This document shows positions 1 through 11,825 of a DNA stretch of 64,000 nucleotides, piece by piece. The stretch is taken from the NCBI GenBank assembly GCA_025766275.1, contig JAFKAC010000009.1:248001-312000 (forward strand), in the 5' to 3' direction. Numbering within the stretch: the stretch's first letter is position 1; each line of letters starts with the position of its first letter. The notes under the pieces were generated by a model. That model was not told the origin of the DNA, did not search any database, and saw nothing but the letters and a program-made list of their open reading frames with translations. The stretch is from Lactarius indigo. Taxonomy: Eukaryota; Basidiomycota; Agaricomycetes; Russulales; Russulaceae. The translations under genes were made by a program, and so were the position numbers.

Positions 1-605
1 TACCCACTATTGCATCGCTGCGCCATATCTTCAAGGTTACCAGCAGACAAATAGGCCCTATGTTGCACTATCGCCCAGTAACGGCGGCCGTGGCACCTCA
101 CAACAGTCCGGTAACATGAGTTCAGTCCCTTCGAGTTCGGGTGCGCCTGGATTTTTCTAATCATTCTCTGCGCTCATCCGCATTTTCAGGGCAATATGCT
201 CCGAATCCACCAGCTACCCATGTCCCTCCGATCACCTCAGCTTCACCGATGAGACAGCAGTGGTCAGAGGGAGGCTACCGCGCCTCAGGGGGCGGCGTAT
301 CTCCCACTTACGTCACCGCGGAGCTCCAGCCTTCGCCGACCACCAGGACTAGTGGAGGTGAGCCTCTTCCCTTTTCATGTCCTCTAGCAGTTCAAAATAT
401 GCACGCTAACTCGGTGCATCCGAAGGTCGTGCTCCCTCGCAATCTCACAGCTCCAATCCTACCCGGTATAATCTGCCTCGATGCAAAATGCCACACTGTG
501 ATAAGCCAGCTATCTTCGACCAGCACATAAACGAGCAACGTGAGTATTGTGAAGAGCACATCAAGTATGTACCTTCTGTTCTCCAGTGAGAGTTCGTCGT
601 TGAAT

Positions 606-643
<38 letters not shown>

Positions 644-1148
644 TAGGTGTGCGATCTCTGTTGGATACGCATCTTGCTGTTCGGTCTGCCGAAAAATGCC
701 TGCTCGTCTTGACTCCGAGTTCTGCAGTGAATCATGCAGCAACTTGAATGTACGCCGTCGCGGTGCAGTGTCGCCTGGTACCCCTGGCTACCACCAGCCC
801 GCTTTGCAATACGCCGGGCAGCAAATTGTGCCGCCCTCGTCGCACCCTTCCGTGGTCAGCCCCCCCGTCCACACCAATGCACGGCAGTCCGCTGTAAAAA
901 CAGCGTCCTCAAACCTCTGCGAGAATTGCCAGTCATCTCGAGGGACGAGAAAGAAACCCTGTACCGGGGAGTGCGCCGCTGCAGGCAACTCGGTCCCTAA
1001 GACTCGGAGGTCTGACAAAAATGAGGTTCCTGATGGCCTAGGACCGACCTGTCAAGAGTGCCGTGGTTTCATGAAAGAAGCTCTCGGCCGTTACTGTAGC
1101 AAGGCATGCGAAGAGGCAAGCCGTAAGCCCCGCACATCGCGTCCTTAG
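1..1148 (+). CDS. Cysteine-repeat protein, 5' partial, four exons in window
   Basis: Not assigned to a named family. The reading frame is open from base 2, so the gene begins left of the window. Proposed exons are <1-140, 190-357, 426-564 and 647-1148 (stop TAG 1146-1148). Introns 141-189, 358-425 and 565-646 all have GT...AG ends, CTAAT/CTAAC branch-like sites are visible in the first two, and phases match at every junction. The N-terminal part is rich in Ser, Gln, Pro and Gly and looks disordered. Exon 2 then encodes one C-x4-C-x16-C-x2-H cluster. Exon 3 encodes three C-x2-C-x(10-11)-C-x3-C clusters (CSVC..CSESC, CENC..CTGEC, CQEC..CSKAC). The repeated paired cysteines suggest several small zinc-binding modules; this is inference. 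The role is unknown. The spliced frame is convincing because the cysteine motifs appear only when the introns are removed. Confidence 0.72.
607..642. repeat. 36-nt poly-T tract inside an intron
   Basis: An uninterrupted run of 36 T lies in intron 565-646 and ends 4 nt before the acceptor AG, so it serves as an extreme polypyrimidine tract. Apparent Phe/Lys homopolymer proteins across it are artefacts. Its length is likely variable between isolates and prone to assembly error. Confidence 0.9.
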
Positions 1149-3611
1149 TAGCACCCTCGACTCGGCCACTGAAACACGATTGTGGGACGAGATCACATGT
1201 TTTTCGACAAAGTCACTCACGTTTGTGTACAACCAACTACATTCCTCACATCTGTAACGCTGTCCATGCAAATGACTATTTAATACCATCTAATCCGAGT
1301 TCGCAGTCGCGATGACCCTGGTGCGAGTGATTCGATGATTGCCACGCCTCTTCTGAATGACCAAGATTACTCACGGAGGCAAACTCTATGTTCACGAAAG
1401 AGGTCATGTGGTGTGGGATAGGTTTGTCAGAAGAACAACGAAATTAATCCTTAACGTATGTCTCTCCACGAGCTACCCTGAGCTCGTGCCAGCCTTAATA
1501 TCCACGCGTGAGAAGGTTGTCAATGTGCAAAGCGCCACAAGCGTCATGCTCGATGACAGTAAATCATATCTCGGATTAACGGCATTGATAACTCGTGAAC
1601 AAAGAAGCTGCCAAACTTAAACGCGTACACCAGACTCTGTGTTTAGTCCGAGGAAAGAGGCCAGACCTAACATAAACGACGTCGAAAACGGTGTCAGCTG
1701 GTCCGCCGCATGGCAGTTACTATATCTCTGTCATGCCAAGGTTGTTCCTCGATGACTTAAATCCGCAGCCCGATTGATTTGGAAGAGGATGCTCTGTGCG
1801 GAGTGAACGAGCCCAACTAGCAGCAAGGAGCGAGAACTAGCCGGCCACAACTCGAGGCCAGAGGTGTAATAACGGATCACTGAGTAGAATTTATGTTAAG
1901 GTGTATAGCATTTCAAGTACGGAGATAGATATGAGAGACGTCTCATTATTCTGGGATAGCGCAGCGCCGGCTGCTGTATGGCTCAATGTGGGAAGATCAT
2001 TTGACCGCAAACGACTTGCAGAACATAACGTACCGATGCAATACAGACCACAATCTAGTGACTCCGGGTATCGTTCGAATTGTGTTTGTCCGCTTCTGGA
2101 ATCCTTGGCTACGAGGCAGCGGCGTACCTGGCCTATAGCCCATCTAGACAGCTCGTTGCAAGGTCCGCACGAAATGGGAAAAGGACAGCGCCGAAGCGAG
2201 CGATGGTCGTGTCATAGCAATAATGCCGCCTAAAGATACATGCAATGCGACTCTTATCGCTGTCCCCAACGAGGCGTCGGCAGATACGTCTAACAAGCTA
2301 TAGCCAGTGTTATTTCCGAGGTTCTGGAACCTAGTGTCATGTCCCCCAGGATATGATCGAGTGAAGAGGCAAACGTGAACGGAGGGGCGTGTCTACGGCA
2401 TGTTCTCATCGGCGTAGAGTGCCTGAAGGAAACTGATGCAATAACGCACGCGTATGAGGAACAGCTAAGACCCGGCCGGCCATGAGTTTGCGTCGAGGTA
2501 ATGACGAGACAGGTTTCCACGGCAGTTTCGAATTCTGGACCTATGGTCTGGAATATCGTGCGGTCAGGAAGTCCAGTTTGTACGTCTCATGTCGAAATGA
2601 TGCTGGAGGGCGTCGACGTAGGCACCTACGATCCTGAACCCACTCTTCTACTTCTTCAAGATCTTCTCGTCCGAATCTCCGAGAGCGTCCACATATAAGC
2701 GACAATACACCTGCCCGTTCACGCGGATGAACCCTTGATTGTTTTCTCCCCCGTTAATCGGCTGTACGACCACCGGACATGCGACTGACAAGAAGTCCAG
2801 ATTAAGGCCACTCGCAGAAGGCTGTGTCTCTCATTTGCACCTGGAGTCCCTTGTGAGCCCCCTTCACACTCACCTCCTAGCTGCCATGCAGCGCTGCGGC
2901 GCCTTCTCCCATGTCCAAGTGCCCTTCGAAATGGAGATCGTACGTCAAACCTTGCGTCTACTCCCTTCGCTGGGCCTTCGGTGAGCATCTGCAAATGACT
3001 ATCTCAACAAGTGATATTTTTTAATAAAGGAAAAGCTCAAATCGCGACAGTGCAACGACGAGATAAAGCCAAAGGGTCACAGCACGCAGACAGCACGCGA
3101 GAGACGTGAAGGGATGTGACTCGGAATCGTTGAGAACGCTGGGTCCGCGCGGTATGTTCGTCGCCTTTGTCGATTCATGAACGATGTGACCTTATGGCCG
3201 GACACCATTAGCGATCGCTGCGGTGGTGCAGTGCTTCGATAGTGTCGGTCGCCACCTTCCGGAACTCTGTCGTCCTACACACCGACCCATTTCAGTGGCT
3301 AAGTATCCCTGGGCTCCATGCACACCAACGTTCGGCCAATGACCCCGGTCCTTGGTTGCAAACTTTGGTGTCGGTGACGCGATACACACGGGCTTCCCCC
3401 TTCCCGGCCGGGTTGAACTCTGTGTGTCAATGTCGTGTTGAATGGTTCCGAGTCCGTACAGTAGACCCTCTCAACTGAGCTAGTCGTCCTATTACATAAT
3501 ACATGTGTCAATAAACATAACCAAACAAACCTGGTCGCGAACCAGAATTGTGACTTTTGGTTGTTGAGCTTTGTGTGGTGGATCGAACAAGCCCAGCATT
3601 TAAACTTCAAC
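1149..3611. other. Intergenic stretch without a recognisable gene
   Basis: About 2.46 kb. Short frames occur on both strands (for example 1357-1620 and 1901-2233) but show no known motif, no compositional bias and no convincing splice-joined protein. A box-A-like string near 3470 on the minus strand was considered and rejected as a tRNA. The right end should hold the promoter and 5' leader of the coiled-coil gene. Confidence 0.5.
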
Positions 3612-6600
3612 ATGGACGACCCCGTAAGTCCAGAAATCACGTCCACATTGTCTTTTGACGCGTCTTTTTGATAACTGTAATCATGAAGAACTTCGGTCGA
3701 CACCGTCAATCCATTGTCGACATCGAGCAAGAACTCAATGACATTTTCCGTGAACATCCCCAGTGCCACACTGACGCGGCAGGCGCGAACTCTCTTCCCG
3801 CTAGGTGTCTATCCGACGTTTTTGACACATACAAAGAAGAATATGGCGTCGAACTCCTCGCCAAAGATGAGAAGGCCACCTTTATGCAAATCGTAGACGA
3901 GGCCCCGGGTCTCGAGGTGACCCCCGACATCATCCTCCAACTTGTAGCAATGCGCACGTCCTCAGGCCAACAAAATAACTCTGAGGAACTTTCGCCCGTT
4001 GCCGACGAATGGAACCGCGGTCGCACTGACGAACGTGATACCCACGGTCAGCACTCGCGCTCTTCCAGTAACGGTTCCACCGGAACGTATTACCGGCCAT
4101 CTCCCGGCAGTCGACCACCTAGTCGGCCTCCAAGTCGTGGTGTAGGCGGAACGCCGCGTACCCCTGGTTCGAAGGACTCGCCGTTCGATGCGCAAAAACG
4201 CCAGCGCAGCGCCCCGCTGGCTCCTGTTGCGCCTTCGAGCTGGACGAGAAGGCCGCCTGCCCCTGGCCGCAGGAAAAGCGATGCGAGTAACCATGGTCGC
4301 CCGATGAGCGACACTGAGGTGAGTATTATTGCCCGACTGTCATCTGCTCGGGGTATTCGGACGCATATAGTCGCCTTGATGGCCGGCCATGAGTCTGGTC
4401 CCTCAAATCGGATTACTAGCATATAGTCTGATATTGGCAAACTTCGCCTGTCTCGCGAGCGACCCTGTGGATATAACGCTAGAGGCATGGCACGGAATTC
4501 GGTTCCGACCCATACCGCGCGCGATTCCGAATCGTGCGCCCCAGAGCGTCGTTTTACTATTTTATCCTCGCATACATTGACTGTTTTACTTATTCTCGCC
4601 CGCAGTCCCCCACCGTGTTCAGCCGCTCTACAGGTGGTCGTTCGCGTGCACCCTCCAATCCCATTTCCCCCTCAAGTTCACACGGTTCGATTAGTTCGCC
4701 CCCACTCGGAGCCGTCGGTTCCCGCCCCCACTCCCGAGCACAGTCCAATCCCCAAACCGCCTTTCCCTTTATGTCACCTCCTCAGCCCGACCTCGCCGGT
4801 GCCATGTACGATGCCTTTGAGAAAACCGTCACCAGTCTCCCCATGCCACGCATGTCGTCAGATTCGGATTCGGATGAGTCTGACGACGACTCGTCCCTTG
4901 GACTAGTACTCGATCGCTCTACCGCCTCCTCGACAGCCTCCATGGAGCCTTTGGAGCGTCTTGAGGCCCTGCAGCGGGTCAATGCAGACCTCGGCAAGAA
5001 GCTAGTCGAAGCAGAACGTACGCTCCAACGCAAACTCTCGGACCATGAGAGTGAGCTGGAGGAGATGGAAGCGCGCCTCGAAGAGGCCAAGAGCGAGCTC
5101 AGTGCCGCGAAGCGTGAAGAGAAGGAGCTGAGGAACAAAGAGCGCTCGAACCAGACCCAGATCGCCGCTCTGGAGAGTGAGATCGCCAAGGTCCAAAAGA
5201 CGCTCGACAACTCCCGCACAATGTACAATTCGTTACAAAAGCAATACCAAGAGCAATTGCGTGCGTGTATCCTTGACTTGCGTAATCCGACGTACTGATT
5301 CGATGGGTGGTGGCAGACGAGTCCGAAGACTTGCGGAATACGCTTCGCCGAAAGGATGAAGAGATCAGGAGTTGTCGAGAAAGTCTTTCGCTCCAGCAGA
5401 TGGAAACGAGCAAGTTTCTCAAGGAGAACGAAGCGTACGAAGAACGAATCGTGTTGCTCGAACAAGATCTGGCTCTCGCTCAGCAAGCACAAACGAGCCT
5501 GGACGAGCAGAAACAGGAGAACCTCATGCTCAAAGAGACCATCGATCGCATGCGATTTGACATGGACGAGTTGCGCGCGACGCTCGCGAGCAACGCTCCC
5601 AGTGCCAATGGAGCCAGCAGTGCGCCCGGCAGCGTCAGTAGGAGCTTGGGTGCAGAGCTTCTCAGTAAGATGAAGAACGACAGCGGGTGGATCGACGACG
5701 ATGACGACGACGCGGCGGATTCGGCGGCAACCTTGAAGGAACTCGGTATCGAGGACCCAGATGAGAATACCGACGACGAGGACATCGTACAGACGATTAT
5801 CACTCGAAAGAAGAAGGTATATTGCCTATTGTCAAACCCTACGCTATTCCCTTCTGATTTTTTATGCAGCGTGGCTTGAGTAAAGCCAACAAAATCGAAT
5901 CTTTCACTTTGGAGGACACCCGGGAGTATGCGGATGCCTATACACAATACGACCTCAAACTCTTCGCCAAGATATCAACAACTCAAACGGATCCACCTCC
6001 GAAAATCCTTACCACCTCGTTCGGCGCGCAGACCGACACCTCGCCAAATTCCATATCGACACAGACCGACGCCCCAACACCACGCATTACGATGGAGGCG
6101 GAGATTCAGACAGAGGACACTACCGTTTCTCGTTCACCGTCGCCTCAAGAAGATGATGAGGCGCTTGCTTCTTCGTCCTCCACCGTCCTCCCTCCTACCC
6201 CAAAGGCTAAACCGACACCTCTCGATCTCCTCGCGGCCAACTCCCCAACAGACCTTCCTCCCTCTTATAACCAAGTGACCTCCGAGATCCCATTCCACGA
6301 CCTCTTGCATCTTCTTGACACCGACGACCTCTCCTTTTCCCACATTCCCGATCCACAAAAGCGGCGCGACCTCCGTATTGCGGTGGAGACGCTGCGGAGT
6401 TGGCACAACGGCCTTAAGCTCCCTCTGCAGCCCTGCGCGGGTGTGTCGGCCGAAACGCTCGAAGAGTGGCGCACGCTGAAAGCTGAGGTCGGCATCGGGT
6501 GCAAGGTCATCGACCGTGCGCTCGAGGACGCCGCAGCGATCAGCTCTCCCACGAGCCGACGGCAGAAAAGCAACAGATTTTACAACATCTACAATACCTA

Positions 6601-6895
6601 CGTGTACGGCGGCAACACCGCCGCTGGCAGATTGGCGTGGAGCGGGCTTGCCTCGCACGCGTTGTTGTGTGTCGGCGCGAGCGCGGTCGTGTTCTTCGCG
6701 ATGAGCCCATTCATGCCTCATCAGTATGTCGTACCTGGTGGTCCGACATATTACGACCGCGCAGCGTGGTCGAGCTTTAATACGATGCACGCGACTGGCG
6801 AAGGCTTCCCTGGTGAAGGCACAACGGCGGTGTGGAATTTTCTGGGTAGGGTCGGAGGTGGTGCGGCGCGTATCGCACGTGGATGGCCAACCTAG
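3612..6895 (+). CDS. Coiled-coil, tail-anchored protein with TQT-type motif array
   Basis: Five proposed exons: 3612-3623, 3689-4318, 4606-5260, 5317-5816 and 5870-6895, giving about 940 residues. All introns are GT-AG (65, 287, 56 and 53 nt) and phases agree. The 287-nt intron is long for this gene and could hide an exon. The four-codon first exon is the weakest part; an ATG at 3683 in the downstream frame is the alternative start. Layout: a helical N-terminal region (about 5-95), a Ser/Pro/Arg-rich linker, an acidic Ser/Asp patch, a long coiled coil (about 326-540), and another acidic patch. Then four QT[D/E] motifs at about 637-681, a globular stretch, one hydrophobic segment (about 855-877) and a 63-residue tail ending in Trp-Pro-Thr. 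The motifs resemble dynein light chain LC8 ligands (family knowledge). A membrane-tethered cytoskeletal or nuclear-envelope adaptor is inference; the exact family is not recognised. Confidence 0.8.
5981..6115 (+). other. Four spaced QT[D/E] motifs (candidate LC8-binding array)
   Basis: Inside the last exon, TQTD, AQTD, TQTD and IQTE follow one another with repeat starts 15, 11 and 15 residues apart in a Pro/Ser/Thr-rich, probably disordered stretch. The LC8 consensus centres on TQT, and multivalent arrays with similar spacing occur in known partners such as yeast Nup159. Binding is inferred, not shown. Confidence 0.55.
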
Positions 6896-7730
6896 TTGCC
6901 TAGCTCTTCCTTCCTTTCTTTTTCCTCTCCCACATACTGCGACCAACCAACACTCCAGCGCCTGAATCTTCATCCATCGGCGGCCGCCACAACCACAACT
7001 CCACATTGCCAGTCTCCAAGCTATTCATCGCAACTTTACATTTGTGTAACTATGCCTACAATTTCTTGTTACAGTATATCATGTCGCCGGACTAATACGC
7101 ATGGTCATATCATATTAGCAGACAGACGCTCCTTTACTCGGTTTCGTTTCTCGATTCATGCATACGCTCACTCTCCTTTTTTTACTACATTCAAAATATT
7201 TCTTGGAGCTATCTATCTATGCACGAGACCGCTCCTTCGTCGATCTACTCAGCTTGTGACCATGATTATTTTTGACACTGTACCTGCCATAAGTACATGT
7301 ACTACGCCAACTTGCCCAGTTGTGTCATCTGACGTGGGGTAAACCTGATACATTTAAGTAGGAACGAGGGGCGTGGACAGATATCAGAGAATGTAACGAT
7401 TGAGTTGCAAGATTGGCATCCAACTCCCCGCAGAGACGTGAACTGCTCCAATAACTATGATGTCGCTTCGCTGGATGCCATACGGCCCAATCTGCCACCG
7501 TTCGCGCCTGCTGTCTGTAGAGCCAGGGTCCAGCTCGCAAGCCTGGTGAGTGAGAAAACGAACTCAGCACAGGTGTTATCCATAGTAAATGAGAAGACCC
7601 GACTGACCTTAAGAAATGCATCCACAGATCGCCCAATATGATGAGCAAATCTGGCAATGGTTATTGGGTTGTGCTCGGTCGTCTCGTCACGGATCTGAAC
7701 CTGGCGCTTGAAATCTTTGTAGCCGAGCCA
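6896..7730 (+). other. 3' flank of coiled-coil gene, no gene seen
   Basis: The stretch between the two convergent genes holds their presumed 3' UTRs and terminators. No canonical AATAAA was noted. The same block recurs in copy B at about 12267-13000 with high similarity although no protein is recognisable in it. Confidence 0.5.
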
Positions 7731-9697
7731 CTAAACGGAGAATAGGTTCAGCGGGTTACATTTATTACAACGGGAAATGACACTGACGACAATGCGGATA
7801 AATGTTGTCGTCCTGTACCCGAGTGGAGCGAATTGCCGCGCGTTGCGAAGACCATCATGATGGTATCGACCATTAACCGCAGCTTGCAGGGAAAGACCAA
7901 GTCTCCCGTCTATACCCTCGAAGAAAATGGGCATCTGCAACACCGCCTCTTCAATATGCCACCTCCTATTACTGTGAGGAGACCACATTGTCTGGGGGAC
8001 CACAGTGCCCCTGTGTACGACAGCGCGGTCGAGAGGCAGAGAAGACCTGTCGAAAGGTTGTCGCTCGGCCCGCTCTAGGGCGTGTCGAGTATTAGTAGGA
8101 CGGACAAAGAAGAAATAGCCTTCTCTGTCGGGGTAAGACAAAGTTTCAATCTGCGGAATGGTGTCACTCTTCAGCAAGTCGAAGAAGTATTGCTCGGCTC
8201 GATAGCTGTGGAAAGTGTGGGCAATGTACCCATGAACGAAAAGGGTCTACGGGAAGAAGGTCGCGTCAAGAGAATGGATTCAGGTTCAGTCTCTCACCTC
8301 AGTACTAGATGTATGCGAGGGGGGGAATGATGAGAATGATGAGTTGATTGGGTGACCTGCGACCCGACGAGCTTGAATGAACGAGTCAAACAGGCCGTGT
8401 GGATGAGCCCCCTTGAAAAAGCTGGCAAGTTCTCGCAGACAGGGTAGAAAACTCGGGACTGATCCTATTTCATCTACCTGCAACGCACGAGAAAGCTCAT
8501 CTAAGAGCATGTCGTAAATACGGAGTCTCTTCACCCCGATAAATGGTCTGAGAAGTTCGTGCCACGTTGTGTCGTCGATCTCACCGTACTGCCATTCGCT
8601 CGGTATCATCCGTCCGTGAAAGTCGAGCGAGAGCTCCTCTACGCCTGATAGCGCAGGCATAAGCGCGCTGCAGACCTGCGCTGCGCAATCGATTTGCCAG
8701 TCCAACTGCTTGCACATTACATGCAACACGAAATTTCCGTCGTTGTGAAGTTCGCCGTGTTCCGTACGGCGGTCCATGATTATGATGGCCGCATCGCCTC
8801 CAAAGTTGACCCTCGCGGACTCGAGCTTGATCGGTTCGGTTATAACGAATTGGGTCAGGAGTGGTAATGTGAAGCCAACTTGATAAAATAACGCGATGTC
8901 GAGTCGCTCCAGAAGAGGGGTCCTAATTTGAGCGATAAGGCATTCCGTATAAGCGCTGACGCCTTGGAACTCGAGGGTTTTCAAGTTGGGAAGCGTCACA
9001 GGAGTTGCTCGTCTGCTCAGAAGTTCCCTCTCTGCACTAGGGCGGGGTATGGGGATGGAAAACCCGATGGAGAGTTCCTCAAGTTGAGGAAGGGAGTGAA
9101 GACGTGCCACCAATAGCCTCGGGAAAAGGTAACCAGAAGCTCGGATGTCCCTGAGCACGAGCGTGACAAGAGAGACAGTGGAGGAGAGAAACCGCAGTCC
9201 TTTCGGAAGGCCAACGCCGGAAAGAACGAGACGGCGTAGATTTGGGGCAAGAAAAGTCATGGGAAGTGTGAGAGTTGTGGTTTTATCAACTGCGATCGAC
9301 AGAGAAAGGTTTTTCAGTCTTTGGAAGGGTCTGTTAATAAGCATAAGGGATTTATGCAAGATCGAAGGCGGGAGATGGAGGTCAATATGGTGTACACGGC
9401 CACCCAAGCGGAGCGCATGATATATTCCCAACTCATCACGGTCACATTCGTATGCCGGTAACTGACGAAGACCGGAAGGGGAGGTAAATGGTCCAGTGTG
9501 TCCACTATAGGGGTGTAATTTGTGCATAGAATACGCAAACCCAGGTGGTGTGCTGATTCGTATATGAGGTAACGCCATCTTTGACAGACTTGAGAGAGCT
9601 TGCGCCACCCGAGCCGGACATTCCAAGCATTTTCCTCATCCAGTCGATAGTAGTCGAATATACAGAGGAGTACATCGTCGTTGAGCCTAATGCCCAT
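7731..9697 (-). pseudogene. F-box protein gene, copy A, frameshifted
   Basis: The start at 9697 gives an F-box-like N-terminus: LNDDVLLCIFDYYRL followed by VCQRWRYLI. It matches the copy-B paralogue, which is open. After about 80 residues the frame shifts: near 9435-9470 this copy lacks a net 13 bases relative to copy B, so the remaining leucine-rich part (to 8298) is in another frame. The long exon ends at 8298 with donor GTGAGA. A 51-nt intron (8297-8247) leads to a second exon from 8246, whose frame is open to 7731. The family acts as substrate adaptor of SCF ubiquitin ligases (family knowledge); the target is unknown. As assembled this copy would make only a truncated F-box peptide. A sequencing error at the indel cannot be excluded, but a 13-base difference makes that unlikely. 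Confidence 0.72.
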
Positions 9698-11604
9698 TGA
9701 TATTCTTGTTGATACTGGTCGCTCAGATGTTAGAGGCAGTAGACTCAGTCTTGGAGCTAGGTATTACGCAGACGTTTGCATGTGGTATCGGAGTAACTAG
9801 ACGCATTAAAACATACTGGGGTGCCTGTACATACTCGACGCCTTGTGAATCGTAAGCCTTGGTGGGGGGTGTAAGAAAAGCCTCCCGCGATTGACAGATA
9901 CCAATGTCGGTGGCTCTCCTTCACTGAGTTGTTGTCCGTCCAGTTTGTTTTCTTTTGTCTCCATGGTGGGTTTGAAGTTAATGGTAGTAGCTTGGGTAGT
10001 AGTATCTTCGGGGTGGCTATGTAACGAGGGCTTAAGGGCATAGGGTTATACATAGGATTATATGTCTGTAGTTTTCTCCGTACGTACAACTACTGCACTG
10101 GTATTCAAAAAGCCACTATACTGTAGGGATCTTAACAATAACGATACAAAGCAAGTGGAAGCGTGACGGCGTTCCTCAGGCTCCACCTCGGAATCGACCA
10201 TTTCCGCCCGTTTCGGCCGACTTGGACTCGGAACCATCGGACCGCCGCATGCTACCCTCGGACAGAGTTCGGACACTCTTCCATGCCACCGACTCGTTCG
10301 TCCGAGTCTTAGCTCGCTTCGCTTCGTCTCGTCTCACCTCACCTTTCCCTCATCCTGCCTGCAAATCTGTCGTTTCTTTCCTCGTCGTATCCCCATCTCT
10401 TCTACCATCGTCAGACCATCGGCCGATCGATGCTGTCGTCTCAAACATTCTCTTTCGTTGGATCGTTCTAGTCTCGCGTTCTCTGTCTCGGGCACAGACG
10501 CCCCCATATTCTTCTTAATTTTACTTTACATTTACTGACGCTCCCTTGTACTATTAGTCTGCGCCGTCGTCATCATCAGTGCCATCATTTGGCCATGCTG
10601 TACCACTTACCGACTCTCATTTTACTTAGGACTCGCGTTTCCTGCCTCGCGCCGGCAGCGTGGTTTCGTTCGTCGAATCTTCCTCTATCATGGACTTTTT
10701 GTTTACTTTCCCCCTGCTACGATGTTTCTCCTCACACATTTTGACTCGTTTGACCTTAGGTACTGACTGGGTGTATACAAGGCTTCGGTGTTCGCGCTCA
10801 ATTCCACACTCAATTTCCCCTGTTTTTAATTTGTCCTCTTTGTGTGAATTGACTGCTCATCGGCTCAGATCTACAACAAAGGCACCCGATATATCGTCTT
10901 CTTCGCGTTCATTTCTCTTTCGTTTTCCTCAAGGCCGAAATTTTTACTCTTACTCGACTATACTACTAACCTCACTCTCACTCTCTATGTCTCAACTTCA
11001 CGATTGTTATTACTAACTTTTGCTACGTGTTTCCAAACTTGAAGAGCTCCTTATCATCTTTCCTACCGCTCTCATACTTACCTAACTTCGCCTGCGTGGT
11101 TTTGCGCGTTCTCGTGAAAGCTTCGACCAATATCCTCCTCAACTCGTCTTCGTTCCTCCTCCTCCCCCCTCATATTCGCAAAGCGATGGACGTTTTATGT
11201 CTTGGGGTCTCTCAATCCCGTTCACTCCGGACTGCTAAGCCTTTAACCCCTCCCCCTCTGCTCTTGTATCCACCCTCTACCCACTAATACTCACGCACAA
11301 GCACGTTTGACGGCCAACAAGTAAATTGGTTATGGGAACCGAGGGAGTTCAAACGACGCCATCACCCCCAGTGAGACAGGCCCTAGCGTGGGCCTAGTAT
11401 TAGCCTTAGATAAGATACGTAGGTCCAGCTGTGCAAGTAAGTTAGTGCATCTACCACCGATCGTGGAGACGTCGTTTTCTCTGCGTCGTTCTTCTCGCAA
11501 GCTGCCAGTGCACGCAAATTCAGTCAAGTGCGTCGTCTCCCTGCAGCCCCTGCGCACCCAGCCCAACCCTAGCACCGCACCCAAAGTCGCACGCACACAG
11601 TCCG
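9698..11604. other. Intergenic, pyrimidine-rich, no gene recognised
   Basis: Upstream region of the copy-A F-box gene. From about 10240 to 11290 the plus strand is rich in T and C, which creates long but unbiased plus frames with no motif. The equivalent stretch in copy B (15105-17040) differs by many indels that do not keep frame, which argues against coding. It probably contains the F-box promoter on its left side. Confidence 0.5.
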
Positions 11605-11815
11605 CGGACTCTTCCCACTCGAGCAAACGCCCGACATGATCTCGCTACTCGCGGGAAGCCCAATGCAGCGCTATTCCCGCTCACAGGCGTCCAGTTCACC
11701 GCGCCACGCATAGATGGTGGCTCCAACGCCGAGGATGTAGAGCTCGTCATCGGAAGGTGCTGGCCCGTCTGGTTGAACTCGTATCGGCGTGTCTAGGCTG
11801 TACATGCGCACGTGA
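11605..11815 (+). pseudogene. Aminotransferase-like N-terminal fragment
   Basis: At the junction between the two duplication copies, two adjoining frames read MISLLAG and then GKPNAALFPLTGVQFTAP, separated by what looks like one missing G near 11660. This resembles the N-terminal signature of fold-type I aromatic/kynurenine aminotransferases, where a MISLAGGxPNxxxFP motif is typical (family knowledge). The piece continues to about 11790 before stopping, and no catalytic lysine region is present. It would be a broken end fragment captured at a rearrangement breakpoint. The assignment rests on one short motif and is tentative. Confidence 0.35.
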
Positions 11816-11825
11816 ACCTTGCTGT

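Larger units (their letters stand above)
6451..11640. repeat. Tandem segmental duplication, copy A
   Basis: The sequence starting in the last exon of the coiled-coil gene and running to about 11640 is repeated in the same order and orientation at about 11826-17040, with offsets drifting between 5375 and 5437 bases because of small indels. It contains the 3' end of the coiled-coil gene, its downstream flank, the minus-strand F-box gene, a pyrimidine-rich intergenic stretch, and a closing block with shared CCCAGCCCAACCCTAGCACC. The copies differ by many substitutions, so the duplication is not recent. Confidence 0.9.

Noticed and set aside
392..742. Minus-strand frames with poly-Lys
   Set aside because: They are products of the 36-T intron tract and overlap the well-supported plus-strand spliced gene.
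1357..2698. Four isolated frames of 60-110 codons
   Set aside because: No motif, no bias and no splice partners.
3390..3485. tRNA-like stretch on the minus strand (TAGCTCAGTTGAGAGG near 3470, GAGTTCAACCC near 3410)
   Set aside because: A box-A-like and a weak box-B-like word are present, but D, anticodon and acceptor stems do not pair.
3689..3960. EF-hand at the N-terminus of the coiled-coil protein (to match KASH5)
   Set aside because: No D-x-[DN]-x-[DS]-G calcium loop is visible; only general helical character.
10222..11287. Series of plus-strand Ser/Leu/Phe-rich frames
   Set aside because: They come from T/C-rich sequence; the copy-B equivalents do not keep the same frames, so they are unlikely to be coding.
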